A stretch of 64,000 nt of DNA from Adiantum capillus-veneris (lineage: Eukaryota > Streptophyta > Polypodiopsida > Polypodiales > Pteridaceae), in assembly GCA_014529385.2 (NCBI GenBank), contig CM043967.1:132922682-132986681 (forward strand), in the 5' to 3' direction. The stretch's first letter is position 1, and every line of letters begins with the position of its first letter. Position numbers and translations under genes: made by a program. The notes under the pieces are model-generated. The model worked only from the letters and a program-made list of their open reading frames with translations, was not told where the DNA came from and searched no databases. Shown piece by piece: positions 17,672 through 28,070 of this stretch.

Positions 17672-18984
17672 CACTAGGTTGGTAATGGGACACTTTTATG
17701 TCCTGTTAAGTGACCATTTTCCTTGAATTATGTCAAGAGTTTGAAAATGGATTTCGAGGTGCTTTATATCTAGAAAGTTGTCTCATGAGCTGAAAAAAAC
17801 TCGACATTTTTTTGGAATATCAATTCCATCTTTAACCTTGTCCTTGGACAACATTTTGCAACCTAAACTGTGTGAAAAAACAGGTCTTGTTTTTGGCTTT
17901 TTTCAACTTTTTGCAACTATACCACTCCAGAATTCATGTTTGTGAGGTCTATAATGCTAGAGAACTATCTTTAGTAGTGCTCAACATGTCCTGATGCTTC
18001 TAGGGAGAAATAAATATTAAAGTTGTAAGTTATGATCAAATTACAAAAATTGTCAAATCCTGTTTTTTTAGCCAATTTTAGCTCTTCTATGATTTTTTTG
18101 GTGGCTTTCATGATATCCAAATGCAATTTTGATTTTCTATGTCGCATATTGTAACATAAAGCTAATATTCCTTGAGTTTTGGGGCACCTAATACCCTATT
18201 TTGCATAGTACACAACGATGGTTGATTTTTTCAATTATAGAAGAAAACAAAACATTCTAGTACATCAAGTATAGCTTTTTCAATATTGCTAGTTTCTTGT
18301 GACAACTATATGCATTTTGTAGGTAGTAACCATATCTAGTCATAAGGATCAAATTTCGCTATATATTGAATAATTTCTATGGGATTCTACAACTCATAAT
18401 ATTGAACCCAGTTTTTTGATGTTTGCTGTATTTAGCACTTCATCTTTGTTCCCAAGATCCCCCTTGGTAAGAGATGTATTATGCTTTTGACATGCTCCAT
18501 GGCTCCTTATGAACCTAAAGGCCGACAAGGAACTAAGAAAACATACATATATTATTTGTATTGAGCGTGGCTATATAAACTCTGATGATAGGTTTGCAGA
18601 ATGGTAAAAATTCAACTTTTTTATACTTCTTTGTTTGGGCAAAACAAAAAAAAGTGAGTAAGAAGCAATCATATGTTCTGATCACCAACCCATTGAAGTT
18701 AACTAAGGAATTTATCTCAAGTCCTACAAAAATCCCTAATCTTATTTTTATGCAACAAAACGTAAAAAACGATTGTTTTGATGAAAATGTACTGGTCCAT
18801 CAACTTTGGAGGCTTGGTGTGACCAATAGATGAGAAATTTTAGAAGTTTCTTATTTTTTCCATGTGTAGTAGGCCTTAAACTAGAAAGGATTTTACAAAA
18901 TGAGTGGATCTACTATGGTTTTGGAGGATTTTTTCAAAACCCTGAAAGGACACTTTTATGTCCTGTTAGGTTACCAACCTAGTG
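17672..18984. mobile_element. Candidate non-autonomous DNA transposon, 1.3 kb
   Basis: CACTAGGTTGGTAA at 17672-17685 is exactly inverted as TTACCAACCTAGTG at 18971-18984, and each end is bordered outside by TTAA (17668-17671 and 18985-18988). Near each end lies the same near-palindrome GGACACTTTTATGTCC (17688-17703 and 18948-18963). There is no credible coding frame between. CACTA ends suggest the CMC group, while flanking TTAA suggests piggyBac-like insertion; I cannot decide. Because TTAA is itself palindromic it may be part of the inverted repeat. Confidence 0.65.
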
Positions 18985-19287
18985 TTAAGGTTTCACGGCT
19001 GAAAGTTTAGTGTTTTTTAAATGGTCTTTTATGTGAAATTGAATGTGATTCAGTGATCGTCTCATCATAATCTCAACTACGAAAACAAGCAATTTCCAAG
19101 CACGATAGGAAAGAGGGTTTGTGACTTTGTTGTCACGAACGCTCTTAGATTTTCAGTCACCCCTTAGAAAGAGGGTTGGTGATCCTCCACAAATGTTTTT
19201 CACAAAGTGTTTGTGACTCTCATCATGAGCTCTCACAGCCAGAGGTTTTGCACCTTCCCATCTAGACCGCACACATTCTGACATTTC

Positions 19288-19303
19288 TGGTGAACCCGAC
19301 GCG
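19288..19303 (+). other. Primer-binding site, family B
   Basis: TGGTGAACCCGACGCG follows a TGACA end (19279-19283) and a 4 bp spacer, as expected at the LTR/interior boundary. The tRNA is not identified. The LTR start is not recognised. Confidence 0.55.
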
Positions 19304-19679
19304 AATTTACTAGGGTGGGCGTTTGTGAACTGATCTAGACACTTTGTTAGACATGGATGAAAATCAAGAGACGCATGAGATGCACTTTGATCTCGCATTC
19401 ATGTAGATGTTTCAAGCATTTGCCATGTACATGCAGCAACGATAAGCAGCTAAAAGACGCCAGATTTCAACCACAAAATCACTACAATCCATTGTGAAGA
19501 GAATTGACCAATTTGATGGGAAGGACATCACAAAGTATCTACGGGATTATAAGAAGGAAATGGAGGTTCACCGAGTGTGTGAGTAAGACATGGTTCGAAG
19601 TTCTGAGCTAGTTTGTGTCGCAAAAATCAGAGACCGTATTAGGGCAATTCAAAATGCTCATGGAAGAAATTGGGAATAA

Positions 19680-20066
19680 TTGAAGATTGCTCTAAAAGAA
19701 GACTACTTTATAGACGACTCTGAGAGGGTGACCAAAAGAACTTTCTTAGATTGGGTTGCAAAGCCTAAAGAAGGGATTTCTGCTATAGAGCTTGTTAGAG
19801 AGTTTGAGCGATGCTATGCTCAACTATCACAAACTAAACAAGCTTCCTTGGATAGGGATAAGGTAGAAATTTTCCTACAAGCAGAGGGTAAAGAATTTGA
19901 AGAAAAGCTAGAGCTTCTTTTGGAAGAAAAAGATACCGAGCAAGGTTTGAAGACAAGGTGGAATGATGTACAAGATGCAATCTCCCTGTTGGCAAAAAGA
20001 CAACACAGAAGAGACAAGATGGTGGTGAACAATGGTGCTCCAGTTCCTGCTATTACTAAGAATTAG
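19680..20066 (+). CDS. Gag fragment, family B
   Basis: The 128-codon piece matches the general plan of a retrotransposon Gag core (FLDWVAKPKEGISAIELVREFERC, then Glu/Lys-rich helices). Related codons extend upstream to an ATG near 19354 but are broken by several stops (for example TAG near 19403 and TGA 19679-19681). Presumed dead. Confidence 0.6.
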   Translation: MKIALKEDYFIDDSERVTKRTFLDWVAKPKEGISAIELVREFERCYAQLSQTKQASLDRDKVEIFLQAEGKEFEEKLELLLEEKDTEQGLKTRWNDVQDAISLLAKRQHRRDKMVVNNGAPVPAITKN

Positions 20067-20105
20067 CCAAAACCGGCTATTGTAGATTCTAAGGATGATG
20101 GGTCT

Positions 20106-20504
20106 ATGCTTGAAGAACTTATGAAGGGCATACGTGAGCTGAGATTAAAGCTATCAAAGCTTGAAGAAAAGGGGAAAACATCTGGACAGTCATCAAGTCA
20201 AAGACCTCAAAACAGAAAGGGATTTGTAAATAGGTGCATCTGGTGTGACAAACTAGACCATCCAAGAAGGGACTGTGAAAGCTTCAAAGATGCCTTGGGT
20301 AAAGATCTTGTCTTCTTCAAAGAAGGGAAGATACATCTTAGTGAAATTGGGAAGCCCTTGGCGACCAACTTTGGCAAAGGAGGGATGAAAAAGCTAGTTG
20401 AGGGCATGGAAACCAATCATGCCATCTCAATGGTTAAAGCAACAACATTTTTCTTAAAGGCTGGTCAAGTCATGCTCAAAGGGTCAAAATCTATTGAAGA
20501 GTGA
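20106..20504 (+). CDS. Gag nucleocapsid fragment with zinc knuckle, family B
   Basis: 132 codons, basic, with one CCHC knuckle CIWCDKLDHPRRDC (C-x2-C-x4-H-x4-C, around residues 42-55). It follows the Gag core piece after a TAG at 20064-20066 and a ~40 bp gap. The family role is RNA packaging. Confidence 0.7.
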   Translation: MLEELMKGIRELRLKLSKLEEKGKTSGQSSSQRPQNRKGFVNRCIWCDKLDHPRRDCESFKDALGKDLVFFKEGKIHLSEIGKPLATNFGKGGMKKLVEGMETNHAISMVKATTFFLKAGQVMLKGSKSIEE

Positions 20505-20925
20505 GGATGGTGAAAATGTCTCGCCATCTGCAATGGAGTTAGCTATGATGGAAAAGTTGACTAAAGAAGTCTTACATGAAGTAGGAGATTGGATCCGTCT
20601 TGAGACTGGGTGTAATGAACCTGTAGATGCCTTGTCAGTGCATGCCTACATTGGAAAGTGTCAAGGAAACCAGGCACTTGTTGAAGAAAAATGCGGGAGA
20701 GAAAATGGAGATGAAGTCCCCTCAAAGAGGGCTACTAGAGGTGGAGGGAGAAAGGATCTGATTCCTTCTCAAGAGCCCATGGCAAGGGAGCCTCCATCAC
20801 AAGAAGTACCAATGAGATATGCTACACCAAAGGAGAAGCAAGATAAAGAAAAGAGCAAGAGAAAAAGCCCATCATACAAGCTACAATCAGATATTGAAGC
20901 TGTCATAGATTTAAAGAATATTTAA
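20494..20925 (+). CDS. Gag-protease linker fragment, family B
   Basis: 143 codons in another frame than the knuckle piece; charged and Lys/Glu/Ser-rich with no motif. It overlaps the previous piece by 11 bp, consistent with a one-base frameshift in an originally continuous polyprotein. Confidence 0.5.
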   Translation: MKSEDGENVSPSAMELAMMEKLTKEVLHEVGDWIRLETGCNEPVDALSVHAYIGKCQGNQALVEEKCGRENGDEVPSKRATRGGGRKDLIPSQEPMAREPPSQEVPMRYATPKEKQDKEKSKRKSPSYKLQSDIEAVIDLKNI

Positions 20926-21089
20926 GAGGAAAGGATATTATATAGCAAGGTGGAGTTTACATTGGGAGAAGTCCCTTGCATTTCAGAAAGAGAGTTCCAC
21001 AAGGAAATCATTGATATCATAAGAAGGAAGCAACAAGCTTTAACAGAGTCTATCCAATCAGAGCTGAACAGAGTGCTTCAAAGACACAT

Positions 21090-21542
21090 GTGATACAAGT
21101 ACAACAAATAGATGAATATGAGAATTTTGTAAGCTACTACCAATCTTCGGGTGACAAAAATAGGCATGTTAAATTTGAAGATGAAGATGAAGACAAAGCC
21201 ACTCATAAGAGCCACTATTCTAGAAACCACTGGCCGGCAAGGGCTACAACAAAAACCTTGGTTAAAGTGGGAGATCTACAGGAGCCTTATGTGGCCTTGA
21301 TAGACCATGGTTCAGAGATTAACCTCATGTCCAAGTGTCTCTATATGAAGGGAAAGTGGCCAATTCATAATGACCATGGGTGGATGATTAGGGCTACAAA
21401 CAACTCATCCGGGGATCTGTATGGTGTTTGTCCAAATGTTAATGTAACCATAGGGGATGTGAAAGGTGAAAAAGATTTCTTTGTTCAAGAGATGTCAAGC
21501 TATCCTCTAATCCTTGGACAACCATACATCACCGTAGTGTGA
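21090..21542 (+). CDS. Aspartic protease fragment, family B
   Basis: Retropepsin-like. The active-site loop reads IDHGSEINLM near residues 71-80, with His where the family has Ser or Thr, so catalysis is probably lost. The flap-side block and the C-terminal YPLILGQPY motif (about residues 137-146) are present. It stops at TGA 21540-21542. Confidence 0.78.
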   Translation: MIQVQQIDEYENFVSYYQSSGDKNRHVKFEDEDEDKATHKSHYSRNHWPARATTKTLVKVGDLQEPYVALIDHGSEINLMSKCLYMKGKWPIHNDHGWMIRATNNSSGDLYGVCPNVNVTIGDVKGEKDFFVQEMSSYPLILGQPYITVV

Positions 21543-22385
21543 ATGGAGACAAAAGTATTGGATGATGGATCTACCTATGCCAGGGTCAAAAGCAAAGATG
21601 GAAAATGAGCTGTTAACATTAACCATGAGCAAAATTGTGATAGCTTAAGGGACCATTCTCTACTAAAACCAAGCAAGGAGTTTTGAGATCAAAGGGAGAT
21701 GAGGGGTTTTGGCCGAGTACCATTGTAAAGCAGGAGTGAAGTGGTACAGAAAGAAAAAGGTTCTCGCATGATCCGAAGGGAGACGAAGCTTTTTCTACAG
21801 GTGCCATAATAGCAAAGGATGCACTAGTATCTCTCACAATGTTTGGAGATTTAAAGAAAGGAAAAAAACAATATGTAAATAGTGTACATAGAAAATACAA
21901 AAACCATAATTTGCTAGATGAAGATGAGTAGATTTCAGGTGTTTTTGAGGAGGTTTCTTTTGTAGATACTATGGGTGATCTCAATGCTATAACAAGTTCT
22001 AGATTTTAACAAAGAAATGAAATTGGTAAAAGTAGCTTCTACAGACATGTATAAAATCTTTGAGTCTTTCAAAGATGAGGAAGTTTTCAATGTGCAAAAA
22101 GACCTAGAAGTGCGAGTGGAGATGAAGTACAAAAACTATAGCAAAGAAGGTAAAACCAGTGGCATTTACTTTGCCTACAGATTTCAAGGAAGCAATGGAT
22201 TAGGCTTCTTTGCAACCTAGTCTCCAAGATCCAAAAAGAATTGGACACAAGTTTACGCGAGAGTCATTGAAGATGTTAAAAGTTGGAGGCAATGACTCCT
22301 TGCTAGAGATTGAAAGAAAATGCTTTGAACAGACACTCTCAGAACATGGAAAGCTTTTGCATTTGAGACGCATGAGATAGGGTGT

Positions 22386-23018
22386 GTGGATCCATCTATA
22401 GTCGAACCAATGGTAATATTCATTGTATCTCATGTGCCTTGGAATCTACGACCAATTCTAGTGCCAAAAGCACTCTTGCCAAAGCTTATAGATTTACTCA
22501 ATGAAAAGATAAAGATGGGGATTTTGGAACCTTCATGTGCACCCTACTCAAGTAGATGGTTCACAGTACCAAAGAAAAATGGAGCTCTACGCTTCATCCA
22601 AGACATGCATCTTGTCAACAAAGTCACAATCAAGAATATGGGTATAGGGACAATTGTAGATGATTTTGCAGAAGCATTTGTAGGAAGGGCAATATATTCT
22701 ATGGGGGATTTGTACTCAGGTTATGATCAGTTCCAACTAGCAATGGAAAGAAGGTACTTGACTACCATGAGAACACCCTTGGGTTTGGTAAGGATGTGCA
22801 CCTTACCGCAGGGAGCAACCAACTTGGTTGCGCACATGATGAACGGTATAAACAAAGTCCTTAGTGACTTCATACCTCAAATTACAATGCCTTTTCTTGA
22901 TGATGTTCCAATCAAAGGATGCGACTTACCTAAAAAAGATGAGGCCCTGGATTTGAGGGGTTGTCGTAAATATGTAGAAAATCACATCAGTGATTGTGAT
23001 AGAATTTTACAAGGCTAG
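22386..23018 (+). CDS. Reverse transcriptase fragment, family B
   Basis: Contains the entry motif LLNEKIKMGILEPS, then WFTVPKKNGALRFIQD, the first catalytic Asp in YSMGDLYSGYDQF (~residue 112) and the box PFLDDVPIKG (~residue 172). Stops at 23016-23018, with the thumb and connection in the next frame. Upstream (21545-22385) the pre-RT region is riddled with stops. Confidence 0.88.
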   Translation: MDPSIVEPMVIFIVSHVPWNLRPILVPKALLPKLIDLLNEKIKMGILEPSCAPYSSRWFTVPKKNGALRFIQDMHLVNKVTIKNMGIGTIVDDFAEAFVGRAIYSMGDLYSGYDQFQLAMERRYLTTMRTPLGLVRMCTLPQGATNLVAHMMNGINKVLSDFIPQITMPFLDDVPIKGCDLPKKDEALDLRGCRKYVENHISDCDRILQG

Positions 23019-23023
23019 AAGAA

Positions 23024-23758
23024 GTGAACCTTATATTATCTAGGCAAAAGTCAGTGTTTGGGGTTGAAAAAATATTGATAGTGGGACATCTTTGTATTCC
23101 TCATGGCCGCCGACCTTGTCCAACTAAAGTGGATGCAATACAAATGATGAAGGAATTATGCGTAAATATCACGGAGGTGAGAAGGTTTCTAGGTGCATGT
23201 GTCTTCTATCTCATATGGATTCCACATTATGCATATGTCACAGATCCTCTTTATCAATTGCTAAGGACGAACCAAAGGTTTCAATGGGATGATGTACATG
23301 TAAAAGCTATGGAAAATTTGAGACAATTGTTGCTGTCTTCACCAATTTTCAGGAAGATTGACTTTGAGCGTGGAAGATCAGTGATGATTGTGACAGTGGA
23401 CACTAGTCCAACGGGAATTGGATGGGCAATAGGACAAGATGATGAAGAGAAACACAGGTATGTGGTGAGGTTTGGGGCCAAGGTTCTAAGATCCTACCAA
23501 AGAGCATATCCACAGGTGAGAAGGGAGTTATGGGGGGTGGTTACAGCATTAAAGTGTGACAAAGAGTACTTCCTTGGAGCATCTATAGTTGTGGAGACTG
23601 ATTGGTTACCACTTGTAGGGATGATTGCAAGCGGCTCTACTCTTGATATTGCTCTGCTTAGGTGGATTGCTTATATAAAGTCCATGAACCCCGAATTGAA
23701 TCACATTGCAGGAAAAGATAATGCAATGGTAGATATGCTTTCAAGGGCAAGGTATTAA
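23024..23758 (+). CDS. RT thumb and RNase H fragment, family B
   Basis: Begins with the RT thumb (GVEKILIVGHLC, EVRRFLGACVFY). RNase H follows: Asp in VTVDTSPTGIG (~residue 127), Glu in VRRELWGVV (~170), Asp in VETDWLPL (~192) and Asp in DNAMVDMLSR (~237). It ends at TAA 23756-23758. A short acidic stretch continues to ~23830, where the match to the integrase-side linker stops. Confidence 0.88.
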   Translation: MNLILSRQKSVFGVEKILIVGHLCIPHGRRPCPTKVDAIQMMKELCVNITEVRRFLGACVFYLIWIPHYAYVTDPLYQLLRTNQRFQWDDVHVKAMENLRQLLLSSPIFRKIDFERGRSVMIVTVDTSPTGIGWAIGQDDEEKHRYVVRFGAKVLRSYQRAYPQVRRELWGVVTALKCDKEYFLGASIVVETDWLPLVGMIASGSTLDIALLRWIAYIKSMNPELNHIAGKDNAMVDMLSRARY

Positions 23759-23829
23759 GATGAGGATGATATGATTGACGAGGAAGAAGATATGGGCACA
23801 AAATTCTACACAGTTTCTCATGCAAAGTG

Positions 23830-24428
23830 TGGTGATATATGCATTGTATTGATAGCCGTTTTTCGGCTTTCCATAATTGCCATATTAAGCTACTTCACCC
23901 TATCAAATCACTCAAACATTTTGGTTATCCCTACCATTTCACTGTACATAGGCGTGTGTGAGTTAGGGACTTTCTCCATATTTTCTTAAAAACCCTCAGC
24001 TAGCTAGTCACTGGGCTAGTTGAGCCAAAAAAATAAATAAAATCAAAAAGTAAAATATATTATGGCCCATTTGTGTGTAAATATTTCATTGTATATAGGG
24101 CCTAAATAAAAGGATTTTTCATCATTATTTTGGTATTTATTTAAATATTTCTACCTATGGTGTGTTATTTATGTTATGTACATTGACTCACCATTACCAT
24201 ATTTTTTCTTACCATTTTGCATACTCTTTATTCCATATAAAAATAATTTTATGCAAGCTTCTCTTATTTTTGGTGTAACTCCATCCCAATAAAAATCCAA
24301 AAAAACTAGTTTTATTTATGTGTATATTTTTTCACTATTGTCATTTTTTCCTTCCTACATCTATTCTCTATTACTCTCATAAATTAGACCACCAAAAATA
24401 TTCATCTTTTTATGGTAGACTTATAATG
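23830..24428. other. Left part of an unidentified insertion in family B
   Basis: AT-rich sequence with no gene. It separates the end of RNase H from A3. With 33364-35405 on the other side of A3 it forms one ~2.6 kb insertion whose ends I could not fix by a target duplication. Confidence 0.5.
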
Positions 24429-24433
24429 AGAGA
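24429..24433. repeat. Target-site duplication AGAGA, left copy (A3)
   Basis: AGAGA borders the TGTGCGCTCC end of A3; the partner is 33359-33363. Confidence 0.9.
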
Positions 24434-24684
24434 TGTGCGCTCCTTGCCGCACTGTCGAAGCAAGGGACTTGCCAATACACCGTATGCGAACCACAAACGG
24501 CTCCAAGCACACAACAAGCCTAAACTAGCAAGCTCAAGAAAACAAAGGGTGTGTCACTCACCGCTCTACGCTCGCCTTCGTGGTGGATTCCTCGCCGCGA
24601 TGAAGAAGAAGCTGCAGTCATGCCGCGCTCAACCGCTTCGCCGCCGTCGTGCCTTCGTAATGCTCGATTGCACACACACTCTCC

Positions 24685-24716
<32 letters not shown>

Positions 24717-25016
24717 AGGAGGTGAAGAAGAAGAAGATGGAGATGGAGCAAGAGCACTCTTCTATTGCACAAATGAGAGAATGAGTAAAAATTAGGTTTA
24801 GTTGGCTTTTATAGGAGCTCACCCCATTCACACTTGGGCGCCCATGCTTAGCCAACTAACCCTAGCATGTTCGTGTTAGAGTGCGCCTCTCATCGGCGAT
24901 CACTCTACCTTTCCCTATTGGTCCGACAAGCCCGGTACCTGACTCTAAATAATACATAATATGGTTACAGTGTCCGTCGTAGGCGATAGGGTGTCCCTGA
25001 GCCACGAGGGTTAACA
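24434..25016 (-). repeat. 3' LTR of A3
   Basis: 583 bp; reads TGTTAACC...GCGCACA on the minus strand. Near-identical to 32776-33358 and clearly homologous to the A2 LTRs. Confidence 0.95.
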
Positions 25017-25029
25017 TGCCCCCCTTCCT
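25017..25029 (-). other. Polypurine tract (A3)
   Basis: On the minus strand AGGAAGGGGGGCA abuts the LTR, as at 13125-13137 in A2. Confidence 0.88.
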
Positions 25030-26539
25030 GATGTAGATTCCGTCCTCGGAAGCTATTGAGTTGAAGCTGGTTCGTCGAGGTGGAAGAGCATTTGAGATGA
25101 ATGTCCTTAGCCTTCTTCAGTCACTGCAAAATCAAACAACATTGGCACAGTAATTGCATTCTCTTAAAAAGCATATGCAGTTTTAGGTAGACAAATTGAT
25201 TGGTAAAAGAATTTCAAACAATTTGTTAGCAATGAACATTAAATTGCAATGTAATCAAATGCATAAACAGATGTAAAGGTAGAAAATTAAACAAGTCTGG
25301 GGTCTCTAATTTGACGGTCAAAAGGCACTAGAGATCGAATATTAATACCATGGGTAAGCTTCTTAATTTTCTGTGGTCAATTAAGTTGTTTAATCGCGAG
25401 AGCCAAGTATTCATGTTCGAGGGCTGACTAGAGGCTATATCTAGAAAACCTTGTAGTTAAGCTACCATAAAAGGAATTTTTCATGAAATCATCGCCTGAC
25501 TGATTACCTTTCCTTTGACCCCCCAAAGTCTTTTCACATTGATTCAATTATGATGTGTGTGCTTATTTTGTATGCCTTGGGTTTTTTGCTTTTCAAGGAA
25601 AAGCGCCCACACTGGGAACCTCTAGGGCTCTAGTACCATAGGCAATACATGTGAGTGAAGTACCAAATCAAGCTGAGATTTCTCTTCCAGCTTAAAATTT
25701 TACATTGTGGCACTTTGATTTTTTGCTTGTTCATTTTCAGCATTTAAATTTTGTAACTTTGGGGGGTCATATAACACTGTTACCCTCCCCAGGCTCATCA
25801 CATTAGTAAACTCCCTTTATAATACTTAAGCTAAAGGTCACTAGGGTTAAGCCCACTAGAAAGCCCTAGTACATTTCATACAATACTGCCTAAATCGGAT
25901 TAAGAACCTAAGTACATTTTTAAACCTAGACAAGTGATTATGACAAAACATTACATTGAATTAAATGTTTGATACTAAGCAAATGCACTGAATATTATGC
26001 TACCAATCACAATCAAGGCAGACAAACATGGATGCAAAAAGATAAGGGCAATGCTAATGGACAAGAAACACCTGTTTGTGTCGATGGTCGCGCTTGATTT
26101 GAAGTGTGAACGAGAGAAAGGTTCCATGAAGGTCCAAATCCTAACCACAGCAACACGTTCCTGTACACACTATGAAACACAAACAATACCTCTAGGAGGA
26201 ACATCAATGGGAAAAGAGAACTTTGCTAATCTCTCAACTCTAAAACAGAAACAGTCCTATCGTACTAATCTTACCTTACCCTCCATCACTCAAGTGATGA
26301 GGATCAAAGGTGTTTCATGGCATAGGTTTCTGTTTCACTGTACCAGATGTGACATGTGTAGGTCTGAGTCAATGTTTTGACTTTTAATGTGCATACTCGT
26401 TTGCTAATTGCTCTTACGCTTTATTTTTTTGTTTTTTGTGAGTATAAAGCTTTATATGTACATTCCCTAAGATCGGAGATATAGAGGTCAGGGAAAAAGG
26501 TTGAGAGGGAAACAAGTGAATGATGACTGTCAGCAAACA
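25030..26539 (-). other. 3' non-coding region of A3
   Basis: Homologous to A2 11509-13124 along its length; no supported gene. A short deletion relative to A2 is visible near 25915, between the blocks ending CCTAAGTAC and starting AAACCTAGAC. Internal polypurine tract at 26540-26553 (minus strand). Confidence 0.8.
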
Positions 26540-26560
26540 CTCCCCCCTTCCTTGGGTAGA

Positions 26561-27103
26561 TCATACCGTTTGAAATGAGCTTGTCACCCTTTGAAACCAA
26601 TTGTTCCAGTTGGTAATAGGTGAGGATTTTTGCCAGTAGTTTTCTATTACCCTAGGTGCCTCGTCAAGCTGCAAGGGTGGTAAGGTACTCTCCCAGGATC
26701 GAACTTGAAGTGGTTCATTAGGTGATTCTTGAACACTGGGAGGTGTGGATTCTTTGGTAGCTTCATGGAGGTCCACTACTATAGATGGAGGCTGTGTAGA
26801 AGCTTTTACCTCTATGGATGTATTACATGATGAGCTAGAAGCTTCATGGGACTCCCCCCTTCCTGAGCTAGGTGGAACAAATCGTTCTTTCTTTGGTACC
26901 CAAACTAGCTCGGGAGCGGGTGTGTAGCATTCTGTGATTTTTTCCTTTCCACGATCATTGATTCGTTTTGGAGCTACGGGATTGGGCTCACTTGGGTCAG
27001 GTGATAGGTAAGAGTACACTTTACGTTTCGGCACCCAGATTTGATCATTTCCTTGATAGTAGCCTTGGGCTTCCAATAGTCGTTTAGGGATCCATCGCAA
27101 CAT
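26561..27103 (-). CDS. Post-integrase tail segment (A3)
   Basis: 180 codons equivalent to 10942-11487 of A2, here uninterrupted: RWIPK, IWVPKRK, VWVPKKE, then the SWESTLPPLQLDE block and NWNNWFQ end. Upstream in the same frame a TAG replaces CAG at ~27150. Function unknown. Confidence 0.75.
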   Translation of the reverse strand: MLRWIPKRLLEAQGYYQGNDQIWVPKRKVYSYLSPDPSEPNPVAPKRINDRGKEKITECYTPAPELVWVPKKERFVPPSSGRGESHEASSSSCNTSIEVKASTQPPSIVVDLHEATKESTPPSVQESPNEPLQVRSWESTLPPLQLDEAPRVIENYWQKSSPITNWNNWFQRVTSSFQTV

Positions 27104-27301
27104 TTTCTTACTTTTCTTGGAGCGAGTGGTACGTTTCTTACAAGGCTTCTATTTTTTAGCACTAGCTATGGTCACTAAAGAAGGTTTAGGGACCCACTTG
27201 TATGTTTTCTTCGTTACCTTAGGATGAGTCTTGTCAGAAGCGATATGCATTGCTTGTAGCATATTTAAGGGTATATTCATTTCATCCCCCTCAGGTGTTA
27301 C

Positions 27302-27541
27302 CTAGGTCGTCCCCCTATTTCCCCAAGTGTCTATGGTTGATGCTAGGTGGACCCAATCCACGTTGTCTGATTCCGTCATACCCGGTAACACATCCATGTA
27401 AGGAGAATCTTGGCCAATGTCTGTATCCTTCTTACAAGTGTAACAATATTGTAGTGGGGCCGAGTGAACTGTCGTGTCAGAGCGATGATCAATAATGGTT
27501 TTACTCCCTAAGGGGTGTACCTTACCAGTCACCAAATCCAC
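27302..27541 (-). CDS. Protease trailer segment (A3)
   Basis: 79 codons matching A1 positions ~100-340 (VHPLGSKTIIDHRSD, SDNVDWVHLA). It lies between two stops in one continuous frame: TAA (from CAA) at ~27557 and TAG (from TGG-type change) at ~27302. Carries no catalytic residue. Confidence 0.7.
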   Translation of the reverse strand: MDLVTGKVHPLGSKTIIDHRSDTTVHSAPLQYCYTCKKDTDIGQDSPYMDVLPGMTESDNVDWVHLASTIDTWGNRGTT

Positions 27542-27556
27542 TCTAAGGACAGAGTC

Positions 27557-27958
27557 TTAGAATTGCAAATAGACATGATTTTTAGACCAATCGTGAACCA
27601 TTTGTGCTTCCCTCATGAATGGTCGTCCTAAAATCATTTCATATGACATAAGGTGTTTAGAGAAATCCATTACAATGAACGTATGTCGTACCTTGTGTCC
27701 TAGAACTTTGATCTTAAGATCCTTGAGCATCCCCATAGGTTTGGCTATGGTACCATTTGCCATCTTTACCACAATGTTAGTAACACTGAGGCGGGGTTTT
27801 CCCATGGATTCCCAACAATCTTTTGTAACGATGCTAACTCCCGCACCACCATCAAGAATTACCTTTATAGTTAATCCCTTGGTAGTGATGGGTAGGGTCG
27901 CATTCGACTCGTTGCCTTCAAAATACTGCCCTAATTCGTTAATGGGTACCTCGATCAC
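27557..27958 (-). CDS. Aspartic protease domain (A3)
   Basis: 133 codons, retropepsin-like with active site LDGGAGVSIV (D-G-G) around residue 36 and ILGRPFM near 108. A TCAGTC change at ~27975 gives a stop just upstream. Equivalent to residues ~680-810 of the A2 Gag-protease frame. Confidence 0.82.
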   Translation of the reverse strand: MIEVPINELGQYFEGNESNATLPITTKGLTIKVILDGGAGVSIVTKDCWESMGKPRLSVTNIVVKMANGTIAKPMGMLKDLKIKVLGHKVRHTFIVMDFSKHLMSYEMILGRPFMREAQMVHDWSKNHVYLQF

Positions 27959-28070
27959 AGACTCGTGTCCATCTCAGTCAAGTGATTGCACATGATTTTC
28001 CTCATCAATCATAATCGAGTCAGGCCTATTTGGTTGCGCAAACTGCGGTAATCCCGTTCGTAGCTCTCCG

